From: Clitopilus passeckerianus
Lineage: Eukaryota > Basidiomycota > Agaricomycetes > Agaricales > Entolomataceae
NCBI GenBank assembly: GCA_944990035.1
Contig: CALYLX010000071.1
Coordinates: forward strand, 405,209-469,208
Direction: 5' to 3'
Length of the DNA stretch: 64,000 nucleotides
This document shows positions 45,720 through 55,904 of this stretch, in pieces. Position numbers and translations under genes: made by a program. The notes beneath the pieces are model-generated. The model saw only the letters and a program-made list of their open reading frames with translations. It was not told where the DNA came from and ran no database searches. Each line of letters opens with the position of its first letter. Within the stretch, counting starts at the first letter, position 1.

Positions 45720-47332
45720 ATGTTGTCTTTGGCTGATATACAAGAACTCCTATCGAGAGAACAAAAGGTATTTTTATACACCGTCCGGAGCGCTATAATA
45801 ATTTTCTGACGGTCGTTTTAACCAGTCCTGGTCTGTCGACACCGACTACATTGCGCCTCATGCAGATGGCACGACACCAAAAAACCTGGAAGACGTGCCT
45901 ATACGTGGCCTTGAAATGCTACTTGTTCCAAAGGTACATGTGCTCAGATATTTAACGACCTTCCCCCAGCTGACCCACTTTTAGGACGAAAGGACTTTGG
46001 CTCAGTGCATGGAAGCACGCAACAAGAATGGCCACACGCCCGTCAATAAATGCCCATACGAGGTCCTCGGCCACATCTTCACTCTATGTCTCCCTCGATG
46101 GGGTTGGAATGTTGACGGCGGTGAATCCACGACAAACCAACAGCCCGAAGAAATTTGGTGGAGTCGCCACGCCCCCTTTCTCCTGAGCAGTATATGCGCC
46201 CACTGGCGGGAGGTGGCCCTCGATATTCGGGCCCTTTGGTCGAGCCCTTCCTTTAATCTTACGAGGCGGGAGAAACGGTGGGACAAATTCGAACTTCTGG
46301 CCCTATGGATATCGAGGTCCGGCCCCACGGCAAAATTATCGCTCACCATTCACACTCTCGTCGGCGACCGCAGCAGACGCCGTCATATACAGGAATCTTA
46401 TTCAGGAATGACCGACCTCTTTAGGCTTCACCTCGGAGCCGTACTATGCAGGGTCAATCGCCTGGATATGACTACCAACGCACGAGACCTGAAAGATTTC
46501 TTCTTTCTGGGGAACAGGCTACAAAACCTACAAAACCTCACCCTCACGGACCTTGAGGCTAGAGAGAAAGGCTACCTCCTCAATTTGCCTGCCCTTAAAT
46601 CCCTGACGGTCAGGTCTAGACTAATGGCAAAGACCCACCCCTTTGTCTGCCCTCAAGGCCCACCATGGTGCAACCCGAAGGAGCTGCACCTTACGCTTCG
46701 TGACCGCAGAACATGGCATCGCCTTCTGCAAGAATGTCCTAATCTCCAACGGACTTCGGTTACGCTCCAATACTTGCGTAGCGAAGATAAAGCCACTTAC
46801 TCCTACCCCCCTCCAGAGAACGGTCGTAGACATGAACTACGACACCTCCATTCGTTGGAGATACGGTCCATGAGAGGCGGTTATTACTTCAGCAACATTT
46901 TCGAGAACTTCTACTTTCCCTCGCTATCCCACCTCAACATTTTCAACGCAATTTCGGAGCCACCCACCTTGCAATGGACGGATTCAGGCCATTTCTTCGA
47001 ACAGATTAAATCACTCCGTGGCCTAGTTTATGTCGGACCAAGTAGCCCTATCATCAAAATGCTGAAGCATACCCCACTACTTACATACCTCGATCTTACC
47101 GTCCCGGAGAAATTGGACGTCCAGCCCGTGTTGGAATTTCTGGGGGGAAGCTCAAGGGGAAGTTGTCGCCCTTCCGCACCTTACAGAACTTAAATTCGGA
47201 GTTGATGGGCCTGACGGTGATTTTGACGAATCGGCCAACCCAGTATTGGTTCTCGTCAAAGAGATGATCAAGTTCAGGTCTAGCGCAGGGGCTCCTCTCC
47301 AGGGTTGGGTCTGGAAAGGTCGTTCGGCTTGA
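45720..47332 (+). CDS. F-box/LRR-like protein, copy 1, with a C-terminal frameshift
   Basis: Putative substrate adaptor of the F-box type common in mushrooms. Exons: 45720-45775 (MLSLADIQELLSREQK), a middle exon (SWSVDTDYIAPHADGTTPKN...MLLVPK), and the long exon from about 45985 (DERTLAQCMEARNKNG). F-box-like core: VNKCPYEVLGHIFTLCLPRW, then FLLSSICAHWREVALDIRAL WSS. Leucine-rich middle: LQNLQNLTLTDLEA, LPALKSLTVRS, LHSLEIRS, FPSLSHLNIFN. At a run of six G (47142-47147) the frame shifts. Reading on in the homologous frame gives AQGEVVALPHLTELKFGVDG and DFDESANP to a TGA at 47330, matching the paralog; the unshifted frame instead ends at 47193 with an unrelated tail. Sequence error or true truncation. 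Confidence 0.72.
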
Positions 47333-47652
47333 TCATAAACTAGTTACGCGTGTTTTAATTTTTGTGATAAATAGACAGAGTAAACCTACCGTTGGGCCAC
47401 CAAAAGATTATAGATAACTGAGAATTTCGAGCCAATCTTCGTTAAATTCCCCCGATGCAAATTCATCTACTTAGACGAAATCCTACTATACTTTGGTACT
47501 ACAACTTGTCCGATAAAAATATGGGCATGAACGCCTTAGCAAGCCAAGCATCACGGTAGCGTGGGCCAGCAGTGGCACGTTGTTTCCGATGTGGGCGCCA
47601 TGGCCTCCCTCTTTTTAGGGCTCCGCCATGGCCAGAGCTTTCTCGAACCACA
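47333..47652. other. Short intergenic region between the F-box/LRR-like copies
   Basis: No coding signal; contains the 3' end of copy 1 and the promoter of copy 2. Confidence 0.4.
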
Positions 47653-49289
47653 ATGTCGCCCAACGTACAACAAGAAGTCGACAAGGTAATTTTTACGCTG
47701 GCTGGAATAATTACAAGCTCAATTCTGACCACTTTCCCAATTACTCGCAGGCCGTCGCCACAACTGCTTCTCGCGAACATTGGGGAAGCCCTTGGAACAC
47801 AGAATACGTGCCAATATGGAGGATAGAGAATGTGAGTGCTCCAGAAATCCTACAATATATCACCCTTTGACATGATTCCCCGAAACAGGATATATCTGCT
47901 CCAATGGAAAGCCGCACAAGAAATCGATTAGCAATCGTCAACAAGTGTCCTGTCGAGGTCCTTCGCGAGATATTCATTCATTCTCTTCCCCAATGGGACC
48001 AGTCTATGGATGAGTTCAATTGGACTGAGACCGGCCCCCTCAGTTCAAGGAATCGAAATGCACCAATATTTATGGCTAGCGTATGTGCCGACTGGAGAGA
48101 AATATTCCTTGCCAGTGGATCTTCAGAATTTTGGACAAAGCCTTGCCTATACATCCCATATAACACAAGTCCCGTAAAACGGTGGGCCCAGTTAGAGCTT
48201 CTCGCCCTCTGGCTGAAGAGATCCAATGGCAAGAAATTGTGGCTCAACATTTTTGTCAAGTGCCACTCTCACGAAGGGGGTGCTTTATCAAACATATACA
48301 ACCATTTCAAAAACCACCTCGGGCCAGAGATGCATAGAGTGGCCCACTTGAAGCTCAACATCAGCCATAACGGAAACCTTCAACATTTCTTCTTCGGAAG
48401 ATATGCGCTACCCGCCCTCGAAGAACTCCTCCTTGGGGAGGCTTCTGCAGCCCTCGACCTGAAGAACATGACTGCACTCAAAACTCTTTCATTCCGAGCT
48501 CCTACTGCCCTGGACCCGTTCCAATTTCGATGCTCGACATGGTACAATTTGAGGCAGTTGCATGTCGACACCTCTGACTGGAAGAAGTGGCGCCAAATCA
48601 TACAAGAATGCCCCAATCTCCGGCAGACTTCGGTCACATTTTCGAGCGTCGACCTGGTTGGTATGTTCTCGGACTCTGGCCTCGCTGCTCAACCCAGTCG
48701 CAGGATTGAATTCAGACACCTCGAATCTCTACGAATGCAATTGTTTGGTCAGCATAGCATCTCAAAGATCGTCGAGGATATTTACTTGCCCGCCTTGTCC
48801 TCCCTCGAAATCCACACCGTAGTATCAGGTGTACACGCCTGTCAGTGGGTCAACTCAGGCCATTTTCTTGGTCAGATCGGTTCTCTTCGCCGCCTAGTCT
48901 ATCATGGAACATTGGTCAATCTCATCACCATGATCAAATATACGCCACTCCTTTCGGCCCTTGATTTCACAGTCGCCGGCGAGGATGTTCAGCCAGTTTT
49001 GGAAGTTCTCCAACAACCGCAAGAGGTTACGCTGGTTCCCGTTCTAGAAACGCTTCGAATTGCATTTGACGAATCGGCCGAAGACAAGGCCCCAATATGG
49101 GCCATCATGGAGATGATCAAGTCAAGGTCTACTAGTAGGGCAGGTTCTCCCCTCAAGAGGTTCGATCTTGGGGTGTCATCTGCCTTGATTCGAAGCCACA
49201 TACAATTCCTATTCGGGCAACTTGGATCAGATAAAGACTTGCCGGAATGTACCTGCAGTCTTGTACCTCAACTAAACAAAGTCTTTTGA
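47653..49289 (+). CDS. F-box/LRR-like protein, copy 2
   Basis: Tandem paralog of the preceding gene and intact. Exon 1 from ATG 47653 (MSPNVQQEVDK), exon 2 (AVATTASREHWGSPWNTEYV...IEN), then the long exon (DISAPMESRTRNRLAIVNKC). F-box-like core: VNKCPVEVLREIFIHSLPQW, FMASVCADWREIFLASGS. Middle and C-terminal parts have leucine-rich stretches: LPALEELLLGEASAALDLKN, YLPALSSLEIHTVVSG, YTPLLSALDFTVAGEDVQPV, VPVLETLRIAFDESAEDKAP. The shared block C(T/Q)W..SGHF(L/F)xQI.SLR.LVY is conserved in both copies. Single TAA/TGA end at 49289. Target unknown. Confidence 0.8.
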
Positions 49290-49593
49290 TACCTTAGCGA
49301 TTCCCTTGTTTAGATTTTCGAACCAATAACAGAAGTTTCACCTTCCATTGCCTGACCATCAACCGGTTAACTAATTCACGACGACTGCAATAATCGACAA
49401 TGTCCAAGCATCGATTATTTGGAAGGGTATAGATACAAGATAATAATAGCCAGGTAAATAATGAGCGACAGTGGAAATTAAAGGATGGTATATCATCTTC
49501 TGAGTTGCAAGGAGAGACTTGATGATATGTGTACAAAACCCAAGAAAGATACAGACGAGATAAATGGGATGTAGAACAACCTTCCCCAACAAC
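49290..49593. other. Convergent 3' spacer
   Basis: Between the plus-strand F-box/LRR-like gene and the minus-strand membrane protein; 3' untranslated sequence presumably. No motif. Confidence 0.4.
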
Positions 49594-51243
49594 TCAGCTT
49601 GCAGTATACATAGGAGGTATTTCCTCGACGACTCGAGGAGCCTGGTTCCTGATGCGCACTCCACTATCTTCATGATGGACAACCTCGTGTACAGGGAGTG
49701 GCCCCTCTGCCCTCGCTTCTTGCCCCTTTCGAAGCGGTTGCAACGATGGCGCACTCGAGGACGACATACTCCCCGATGGTTGGTGTCCAGGGCGACGGTT
49801 TTTCGAAGCATTGGATGATAACGCCGACACATAACCAGCATATGGCTCATAAGACCCCACTGATGATGGCGCCTGCGGAACTGGAACATACGAGCGGTCC
49901 GTCATCGATTTGAAAGTTGGTATCTGGCTAGGTGCGTAGCCACCTGTGAAGGGCGACATTTCATTGCCGGTTGCTGGTAGAATGAGCTCCCTTCGCTCTC
50001 GAGAACGGCGGCGAAGGCAGTATAAGAGTGCGGCTATTAGTGCCAATAGGACTATGCCGCCAACGACACCTCCAACGATTGGGCCAATTGGCGTTTTAGA
50101 AGAGGATGAGGAGGTCGTTGTACCACTAGGGTCGGGGTTAAGGGCCCCCGGGCTTGACGGGGTCGAGCCACCAGCCGTTCCTGTTGGAGAGCCGGGGATA
50201 AACGACGACGTTCCGACGTCTTTCGTAGAATGGCTGTTTGTTGACGTACTTGTTCCAGTGGAAGCTCCTCCTCCTGAAGAAATTGGTGGGGGCGATGACG
50301 CAGATGCGGGCATCGTCTTGTTTGTGAGGTAGATGTAATCCAGTGTAAGTGGGGTATGTGAACCGTCGCCTTCGTAGGTGACGAGTATTGAATGAGGACC
50401 GGCTGGAAGCTGGGGTGTCGTGAAGAATGTTTGTGCATAGAGCGTAATTGACGTGGTGGAGGACAAGCCTTTCAGAGGGAACGGGACGGGGTCCCCGCCG
50501 TCAATCGAGTATGTTCCAGAGCTGGCAGCATGGGGCAGTTCTTTGGGTACCCAGCCTACCCAGCTAAGGCCTGTGCCTGTTGACGAAATGACCAGTTAGC
50601 TGTTGGTATTTTCTCGGCTTGGTGGTACTGACCTACGAAATTCATACGAGCGGTAGACCCATGAGCAGTAGTGAAAGTTGCTGATTCCAGCTTCCCCCAA
50701 CCTGAGCTCCATTCAATCCCTGGGTCCTCGTTCTTGACCAAAAGGACTTCAGTGTCGTACGTGTCGCTAGGTGAAGGCGCAAATTGGATCGAATCCAACC
50801 AGAAGGTGTGTCCATTTGTGATAGTGATTTTTATGGACAATTGATGTTGGCCATCGCTGAGGCTACCCTTGCTACACATGACCCAGTTGTTCTCGCGAGA
50901 ATAAAATGGAGTTGACGAGCCAATGCTGACATTGTCGACGAAGCACTCCCAAGTTGGATCGTGATGGGTGTCATCGATTTTGACCACATTGGTTGTACCC
51001 ATGACTGTGACAGAGGTTCCTTTTGAACAGCATAAGAAATTGCTTAGAAATCACGCTGAGGGACATACCTTTGAAAGAGAAGGATATACTGTTGCTAACA
51101 CTCGTCCCATGGAGTGTGTGCTTGTACGTTGGGCCGAAGTTTCCGTACGGATCCTGGCTGCCATTATCTTGCACCCAGCCTTGCCCGACGTAGTTAATTC
51201 TGCTGTCATTATCGTCGACGACAATTACTCTTTGAGAAGACAT
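49594..51243 (-). CDS. Single-pass membrane protein with extracellular beta-rich part and cytosolic Ser-rich tail
   Basis: Agaricomycete-type membrane protein of unknown role, possibly a cell-surface sensor. Start ATG 51243 (MSSQRVIVVDDNDSRINYVG), which opens the conserved DDxDxxIxYxGxGW pattern; exons then read TSVTVMGTTNVVKIDDTHHD, ECFVDNVSIG, LESATFTTAHGSTARMNFV and GTGLSWVGWVPKEL, followed by YSIDGGDPVPFPLKG. These look like two repeated jelly-roll-like units (DDTxxxIxYxG...W / FxGxxVxVxGT). Then a Ser/Thr/Gly linker, one membrane helix (IGPIVGGVVGGIVLLALIAA LL), an RRRSRERREL stop-transfer and a Pro/Ser tail. No signal peptide is obvious at this start, so export may use the membrane helix or an upstream exon that I did not find. 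Confidence 0.75.
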
Positions 51244-51756
51244 TTTTGGGGGACAGCGCCTCGAGATGTGCTGCGAGACGAGGTCCCGGTCAAAACCTTG
51301 ATCATGCTTCTGCTCCTTCGTCGGGCAAGTGAAGCCCTTTATCCACATATTCTCACAGTGTAATCATCATGCCAAACTCATGGCTGACACTGCCGAGAGC
51401 CATAGTTACGGATGAAGATCATCAGAAATCAGCGCCAGCGCATGGTGCATTCTTAGAACGGAAGCGGTTTTTCATAAGAATTCTCTGAATCTGAAGGCTC
51501 GTAGAAGGTTTGGTGATGAGAAGGAACCTGAGCGTCAAAGAATGGCAGTCCCTGACGATCACCCTGGGATTCAGACGGGATGGGCATTAACTCGATGAAG
51601 TGACACACCGATACAATATCCCGGAGCCTCGGTAATTGAGGTCTATTGAGATTACTTGACGCGGCTGCGACTTGGGGACACTCAGTCAACAACATATCTG
51701 CCACTGCCTTCAGCCGTCCTAGCGTGAGTCATGACGTGTACGTGAGAGTAATTGTC
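51244..51756. other. Intergenic region with an unassigned minus-strand frame
   Basis: A minus-strand frame at 51453-51704 (MADMLLTECPQVAAASSNLN...PLPF) looks mildly protein-like and could be the last exon of a broken gene next to the tRNA. No family recognised and no upstream exon found, so it is not called. Confidence 0.3.
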
Positions 51757-51828
51757 AGCAGCATGGCGCAGTGGAAGCGCGCAGGGCCCATAACCCTGAG
51801 GTCACTCGATCGAGACGAGTTGCTGCTA
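51757..51828 (+). tRNA. Initiator tRNA-Met (CAU)
   Basis: 72 bases that fold as a tRNA. The acceptor arms are AGCAGCA (51757-51763) and TGCTGCT (51821-51827) with discriminator A. The D-arm is GCGC...GCGC. The anticodon stem CAGGG/CCCTG encloses the loop CCCATAA with anticodon CAT. The T-arm is ACTCG/CGAGT with loop ATCGAGA. Initiator hallmarks: A1-U72 closing pair, three G-C pairs in the anticodon stem (GGG/CCC), and A54/A60 in the T-loop instead of T54. No intron, no encoded CCA. The open frame running across it is a shadow. Confidence 0.95.
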
Positions 51829-51971
51829 TGAGAATGTCTTGGGGAGTCCAAATATTTTTTGGCCTCCCAATTGACCGTGAACAAATGGTGTATATAAGAT
51901 ATTTCATTACAATTCGTTGCAATCATTTCTCCGCATTATATATTGGAGATCAATCAATGGTCATTAACAAA

Positions 51972-53530
51972 TTATCTAACGCCCTTCGAACGAATCAACA
52001 ACCCAACTCCAACTCCAACACAAAACCCGCTCAGTATCGCCAAATGCACATTGTACTCCTTGACCGCCTCTGATATCGGCGAGAGCGAACGAGCTACCCT
52101 CGTTCGCAGCGGACCCAACAACGACAACGAAAACCGCACGAGCGAAGGGAAGTGCAGCGGATCGAACTGAGACCCAGACAAGCCCGAGCTCTCCTGACCC
52201 TTCTGGGCCCTCTTCGCATCTGGACCTGATGCATTCACCGATCCCTGCCGAATAATAGACTGCGGCCTCTGCGTGATGGTTCCCTCCCGCAACCTCGTCG
52301 CTACATCCAATGACAGGCTTGCTGTCCACTCTGCTTCCCATCTAGCTTTATCCCAGGTTTGGGCGTACGACCTGTCGGTCCTCCTTCTTCTCCGTGATGT
52401 TTGAATGTCTTCAACAGCGTGCTCAACTTCTCGCCAGCGGAAGAAACGGTCGGCCGCTTCGCTACGGAGAAGTGCGAGCGTTTCGGGTGAGTTGAATATA
52501 CCAGAGCGGAGGGAGGTTGCTGAGGAGGGTTGGAAGGAAGATAGTTTGGAGTGTGAGATGGCGCCTGTGTGTGAGGAGAGCCGGGGAAGAACGATTATGG
52601 GTATCTCGGAGCTGAGGGCCTCGATGATTGATATGTCATGTATAGTTGGTACTGCGGAGAACATCATTCATTTAGATCGCAGTTTCATGCGTAATTACGC
52701 GAGGTGCAACGTACCAGATGGTAGTAGGAATATGAGTGCAGTGTAGAATGGTACAGTCGGGGCAGAGACTAGATTCGCCACGACTGGTGAAAGTCGTTGG
52801 GTTGGGTGTAGTACCTCAGCCACTGAATGGAATGGTTCATGAATGAGAGACTTCACGTTCCGCAGAAGCTTCGTCACCTGAACCACCAGGAGGCAAGGTA
52901 TCAGCGCTAATCTCGGCTAGTTCATCGAATAGAAGAACGTACATCTGTCAACTGATCATATCCCGGCAATTCAACAATCTCCACATTGCGTGTGGCCTCA
53001 TACTTCTCAAACCCGTGAGCATCCCTATGCTCTATCCAGTCCGTAGAGGCGTGTATGGTTCTTCCGTAGTTGGTGTCCTCCCAGCTCCCCACGTCGATGA
53101 TGTCTTCGTTGTCTTCAAGTAGTGTCCCAGAGAGATAGGTCTTCCCCGATCCCTTGCCTCCAAGTACAAGAAGCCGCAGCTCTCCGAGATTCTTTCCGAA
53201 TGCTGTCGGTCGCCGCAGAGCAGGCGGTAGTGTTAGAGACGGGATTATCAATCCCTGTGTGTGGTCTCTTCCGTGATCTGAGTGCGGCTGAGAATGCCCT
53301 GGGCTCGCTGCAGCCGAGCTGAAGAAAAAAGAGGATGATACAGATGGCAGAGACGATACAGATTCGGATGAAGGGCTGTCTGGAGGTGAAGGCAGCGCGC
53401 TTGACCGCGGGGACGATGTCGCAGAGACATTGCCGGAGGCTTGTTGTGAGGATTCCCGACGCATGTGCTCGGGAAAGTATGTGTGAATTGAACGTATTGT
53501 GGAAGCACTAGTGCTTATGCTCTCCTCCAT
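51972..53530 (-). CDS. P-loop (GTPase/septin-like) protein with C-terminal membrane segment
   Basis: Start ATG 53530 (MEESISTSASTIRSIHTYFP); the frame is open further upstream. The N-terminus is Ser-rich and probably disordered. Then ELRLLVLGGKGSGKTYLSGT is a clear Walker A (GGKGSGKT), and NVEIVELPGYDQLTD resembles a G3 (DxxG-like) site. Exon 2 gives VTKLLRNVKSLIHEPFHSVA and FYTALIFLLPS, exon 3 VPTIHDISIIEALSSEIPII/VLPRL. There is no NKxD motif where a GTPase would have it. A long helical, basic middle follows, then a hydrophobic end (VHLAILSGFCVGVGVGLLIR) suited to tail anchoring. Function unknown; a membrane-linked P-loop switch is inference. Confidence 0.75.
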
Positions 53531-53937
53531 GGTAGTCGTGAGGATAGCAATAGAGCCTGGCTGGCTACGTCGAGGAATGGAATGATCAGTACAGTTACAA
53601 GAATGAACACCACGCGGCACTAATGTAGCAACATCTTATCGCCATAGCACGTGATTACAATCATATCTGATAAGGACCTTAAAAATTGTCGGCCGAAATG
53701 CCTAAGGGTTCCCAGGAAATCGCGCCACCACGCGACTGTCAGGGTCAAGTCGACTTCACAGACGCGCCCAAAGTACAAAGGATATTCGGACAGAGAAAGA
53801 TGGAGAGTAGGCTGGTCTCATTGGTTGTCTCTATGCTACGCGTTTGAAATAGAACGGAACCGCATAATTGGGCTCGAGGTACATCTAGGATTTCTCTCAT
53901 CAATGGGTGCGGTGGTAAAGATAATTACTAGAAACGC
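53531..53937. other. Intergenic region
   Basis: Promoter side of the P-loop gene and 3' side of the first I66-like gene. An open plus frame 53651-53944 has no motif and overlaps the I66-like gene. Confidence 0.4.
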
Positions 53938-54454
53938 ACTCTGATTGCTCCTGGTACAAGTCTCCCTTGCAATTCAGCTCTACGTCGGTTGCCAACTACA
54001 AGTGGTGCCCAACCAGTGGACATGTCTGGACGCCAGACCCTGCGATGGGCCTTGAGTGTTTCTGGATGCAGACTGAGAGAAAAGCGACCTACACGAAAGA
54101 CCCGGTCGATGCTGGACCTCCTCCTGGAACTGCGACGAACTGGTTCTCAACCCTCCAAACATACGGCTCCGAGGACGGTTGGATCCAAGTACCGTCAACC
54201 GGGCCAACGTATGTCCCGTTTATCTGAAACGTCGCTTGATTGTGGCCCACGTTTGTTACTGTCCACTAAAAATAAGTCAGTCTCCAGCCAGTTTGACACG
54301 CTACGCAAATACGAAGTACCCTTTGGGCGGCAGTTGTCCCAGCTGGAAACTCTACCACGAGGGGCCCATCATCATCAGTATCCAATCCCAGAGGGTAAGT
54401 GGGTTGTATGAAGAAACCCCAGAGCTCGTAGATGCCAGATTCGGGAGTTGACAT
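53938..54454 (-). CDS. Small I66-like (beta-trefoil protease-inhibitor-type) protein, copy 1
   Basis: Three exons rebuilt by homology with copy 2. Start ATG 54454: MSTPESGIYELWGFFIQPTY, LGLDTDDDGPLVVEFPAG and TTAAQR; an intron (GTACTT...TTTTAG); WTVTNVGHNQATFQINGTYV, IQPSSEPYVWRVEN and VAVPGGGPASTGSF; a 53-base intron starting GTAGGT and ending ATCGCAG; then VWRPDMSTGWAPLVVGNRRR, AELQGRLVPGAIRVRF and TAG at 53940-53938. About 150 residues, no signal peptide, no cysteine-rich pattern. The G-I-Y-E opening, the PP/PAGT linker before WTVTxVG and the overall length resemble the I66 serine-protease inhibitors of mushrooms (cnispin type). Inhibitory activity is not shown by the sequence. Confidence 0.65.
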
Positions 54455-54496
54455 ACTACCTTGTTGAAGGGTTCTTCGCAATGGGGAGGTGCCCTT

Positions 54497-54502
54497 CTTA
54501 TA
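54497..54502 (-). promoter_or_regulatory. TATA box of I66-like copy 1
   Basis: TATAAG on the minus strand about 43 bases upstream of the ATG at 54454. Confidence 0.4.
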
Positions 54503-54763
54503 CTCGCGCCTTCAGGCCGAGAGGAAGAAGACCCAAGTATTTCACGCTGTGGTAATAATCAAATCAAACACGTTCTTCATTGAAAGGTGCTTCGGTACAC
54601 CCAGTTCTGAGTTCAAAGCTCACTCGTTCGGAGACTGGGATGAGCGGCCAATATTCGCCGTACCTGTGGAGCAATAAATAGTTTCCTTTCTCAAGACCTA
54701 GCAATGTGGTGCAAAGATGATGCAATTTGGAATTAATACACATTAGCGAGTAATGTGGGCGCT

Positions 54764-55382
54764 TTATGCAACTTTTTTAAACCACCACGGGTACGCATAA
54801 TCATCATACAAATAGATCTGCATTACGCCACTTCAGTACCTCTAAATATACGTGAAAGAAGCAAGCTCATACCTGAAGCTCTCCAACGGGTTGTCTCTGT
54901 TGAAGACCTCTCCTACCTCCGAAAATGAGGTACTCCCAGCCTTTCGATTTATCCGGAAGCCAGATTCTAATGGGTTTCAATAAGTATAATCGGTATGTGG
55001 TGAAAGTCGGAAAGAACGCACGCGTAGGAGCTATCGCCACCTGGCGCAGGAACGGTATAAACCTTCAAGACTGTCCACGCGAAGGCGGTGGAGGAAGGCT
55101 CCACCCAGATACCGTTGGGCGCAACATAACTGCCGTTGATCAACAGCGTGAACTTGTTGGTTCCAACTTTGGTTACAGTCCACTGCGATAGTTAAGACAA
55201 GCATGTTAGAGGACTAACAATCTTGAAGTAATTAGATAACTAACCCTTGGTGCAGCTGTACCTGGAGGGAGTTGGACGACTTGAGGTGGTTGCCCGTCTA
55301 TACTGTCAAGCCCTAGAGGACTTTGTTCGTTATCATCAGCGTAGTAGATCTCGTAAATGCCGGCGGGAAGTTCGGTCGACAT
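54764..55382 (-). CDS. Small I66-like (beta-trefoil protease-inhibitor-type) protein, copy 2
   Basis: Four exons. Start ATG 55382: MSTELPAGIYEIYYADDNEQ, SPLGLDSIDGQPPQVVQLPP and GTAAPR; intron; WTVTKVGTNKFTLLINGSYV, APNGIWVEPSSTAFAWTV and YTVPAPGGDSSYA; intron; IWLPDKSKGWEYLIFGGRRG, LQQRQPVGELQ; intron; IYLYDDYAYPWWFKKVA and TAA at 54766-54764. Roughly 168 residues, cytosolic. It aligns along its whole length with copy 1 (WTVTxVG, IxxPDxSxGW, GGRR/GNRR and GxLQ/GxI positions), so the pair is a tandem duplication. Closest look: I66 inhibitor family; weak sequence conservation leaves another beta-trefoil (lectin-like) role possible. Confidence 0.68.
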
Positions 55383-55447
55383 TGGGCTAGTGGAAAACCG
55401 AGGAGCACCTGTACCTTCAACTGAGGGTAAAGTTCAGTTCGATCCAT

Positions 55448-55454
55448 CTTTATA
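55448..55454 (-). promoter_or_regulatory. TATA box of I66-like copy 2
   Basis: TATAAAG on the minus strand about 66 bases upstream of the ATG at 55382. Confidence 0.5.
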
Positions 55455-55904
55455 GCCAGGCCAAGCACTGACCAACCCCGAAGAGTTCACGCAGTCTCTA
55501 CATTCTATGTCAGCCCACAACATGTTATTGTCCGGACTTACTCGTTCCCTTCAACGAACGCCGAATACGGCGAGCCTGGGACCTAATGACGACCTTTAAA
55601 CACTGTAAACTGCATGACGGAGGCGGGTGAATGATTATGTCTATCCTGCGTCTGTCAGATGTCAATCACAACCTTGAGTCTCGCCTTAGGTACCATGCGC
55701 ATCCCGCCGGAGCGTGGTGTGGGGCAAGGTAAAAACGAGGTTCAACGCCGGAAGGATGCCCGAGAGGTAAATTCCTCGATTCAAAGCTAGCTCAGGGCCG
55801 TAAAACTCGGTGTTTAAAGAGGCCCAAGGGGCATACAGATGGGTGGGACAAGTTGCGTCATATGAGCAATAGATGGAATTGGTACAAAGATAATACGGGT
55901 GCCT
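55455..55904. other. Intergenic region
   Basis: Promoter side of I66-like copy 2 and 3' side of the NOSIP-like gene. No further copy of the I66-like sequence seen. Confidence 0.4.

Noticed and set aside
51771..52073. 100-codon plus frame starting inside the tRNA
   Set aside because: Overlaps a well-folded initiator tRNA and the 3' end of the P-loop gene.
53967..54227. Plus-strand frame that reads protein-like (YKWCPTSGHVWTPDPAM)
   Set aside because: It is the antisense of I66-like copy 1, whose exons match copy 2 along the whole length.
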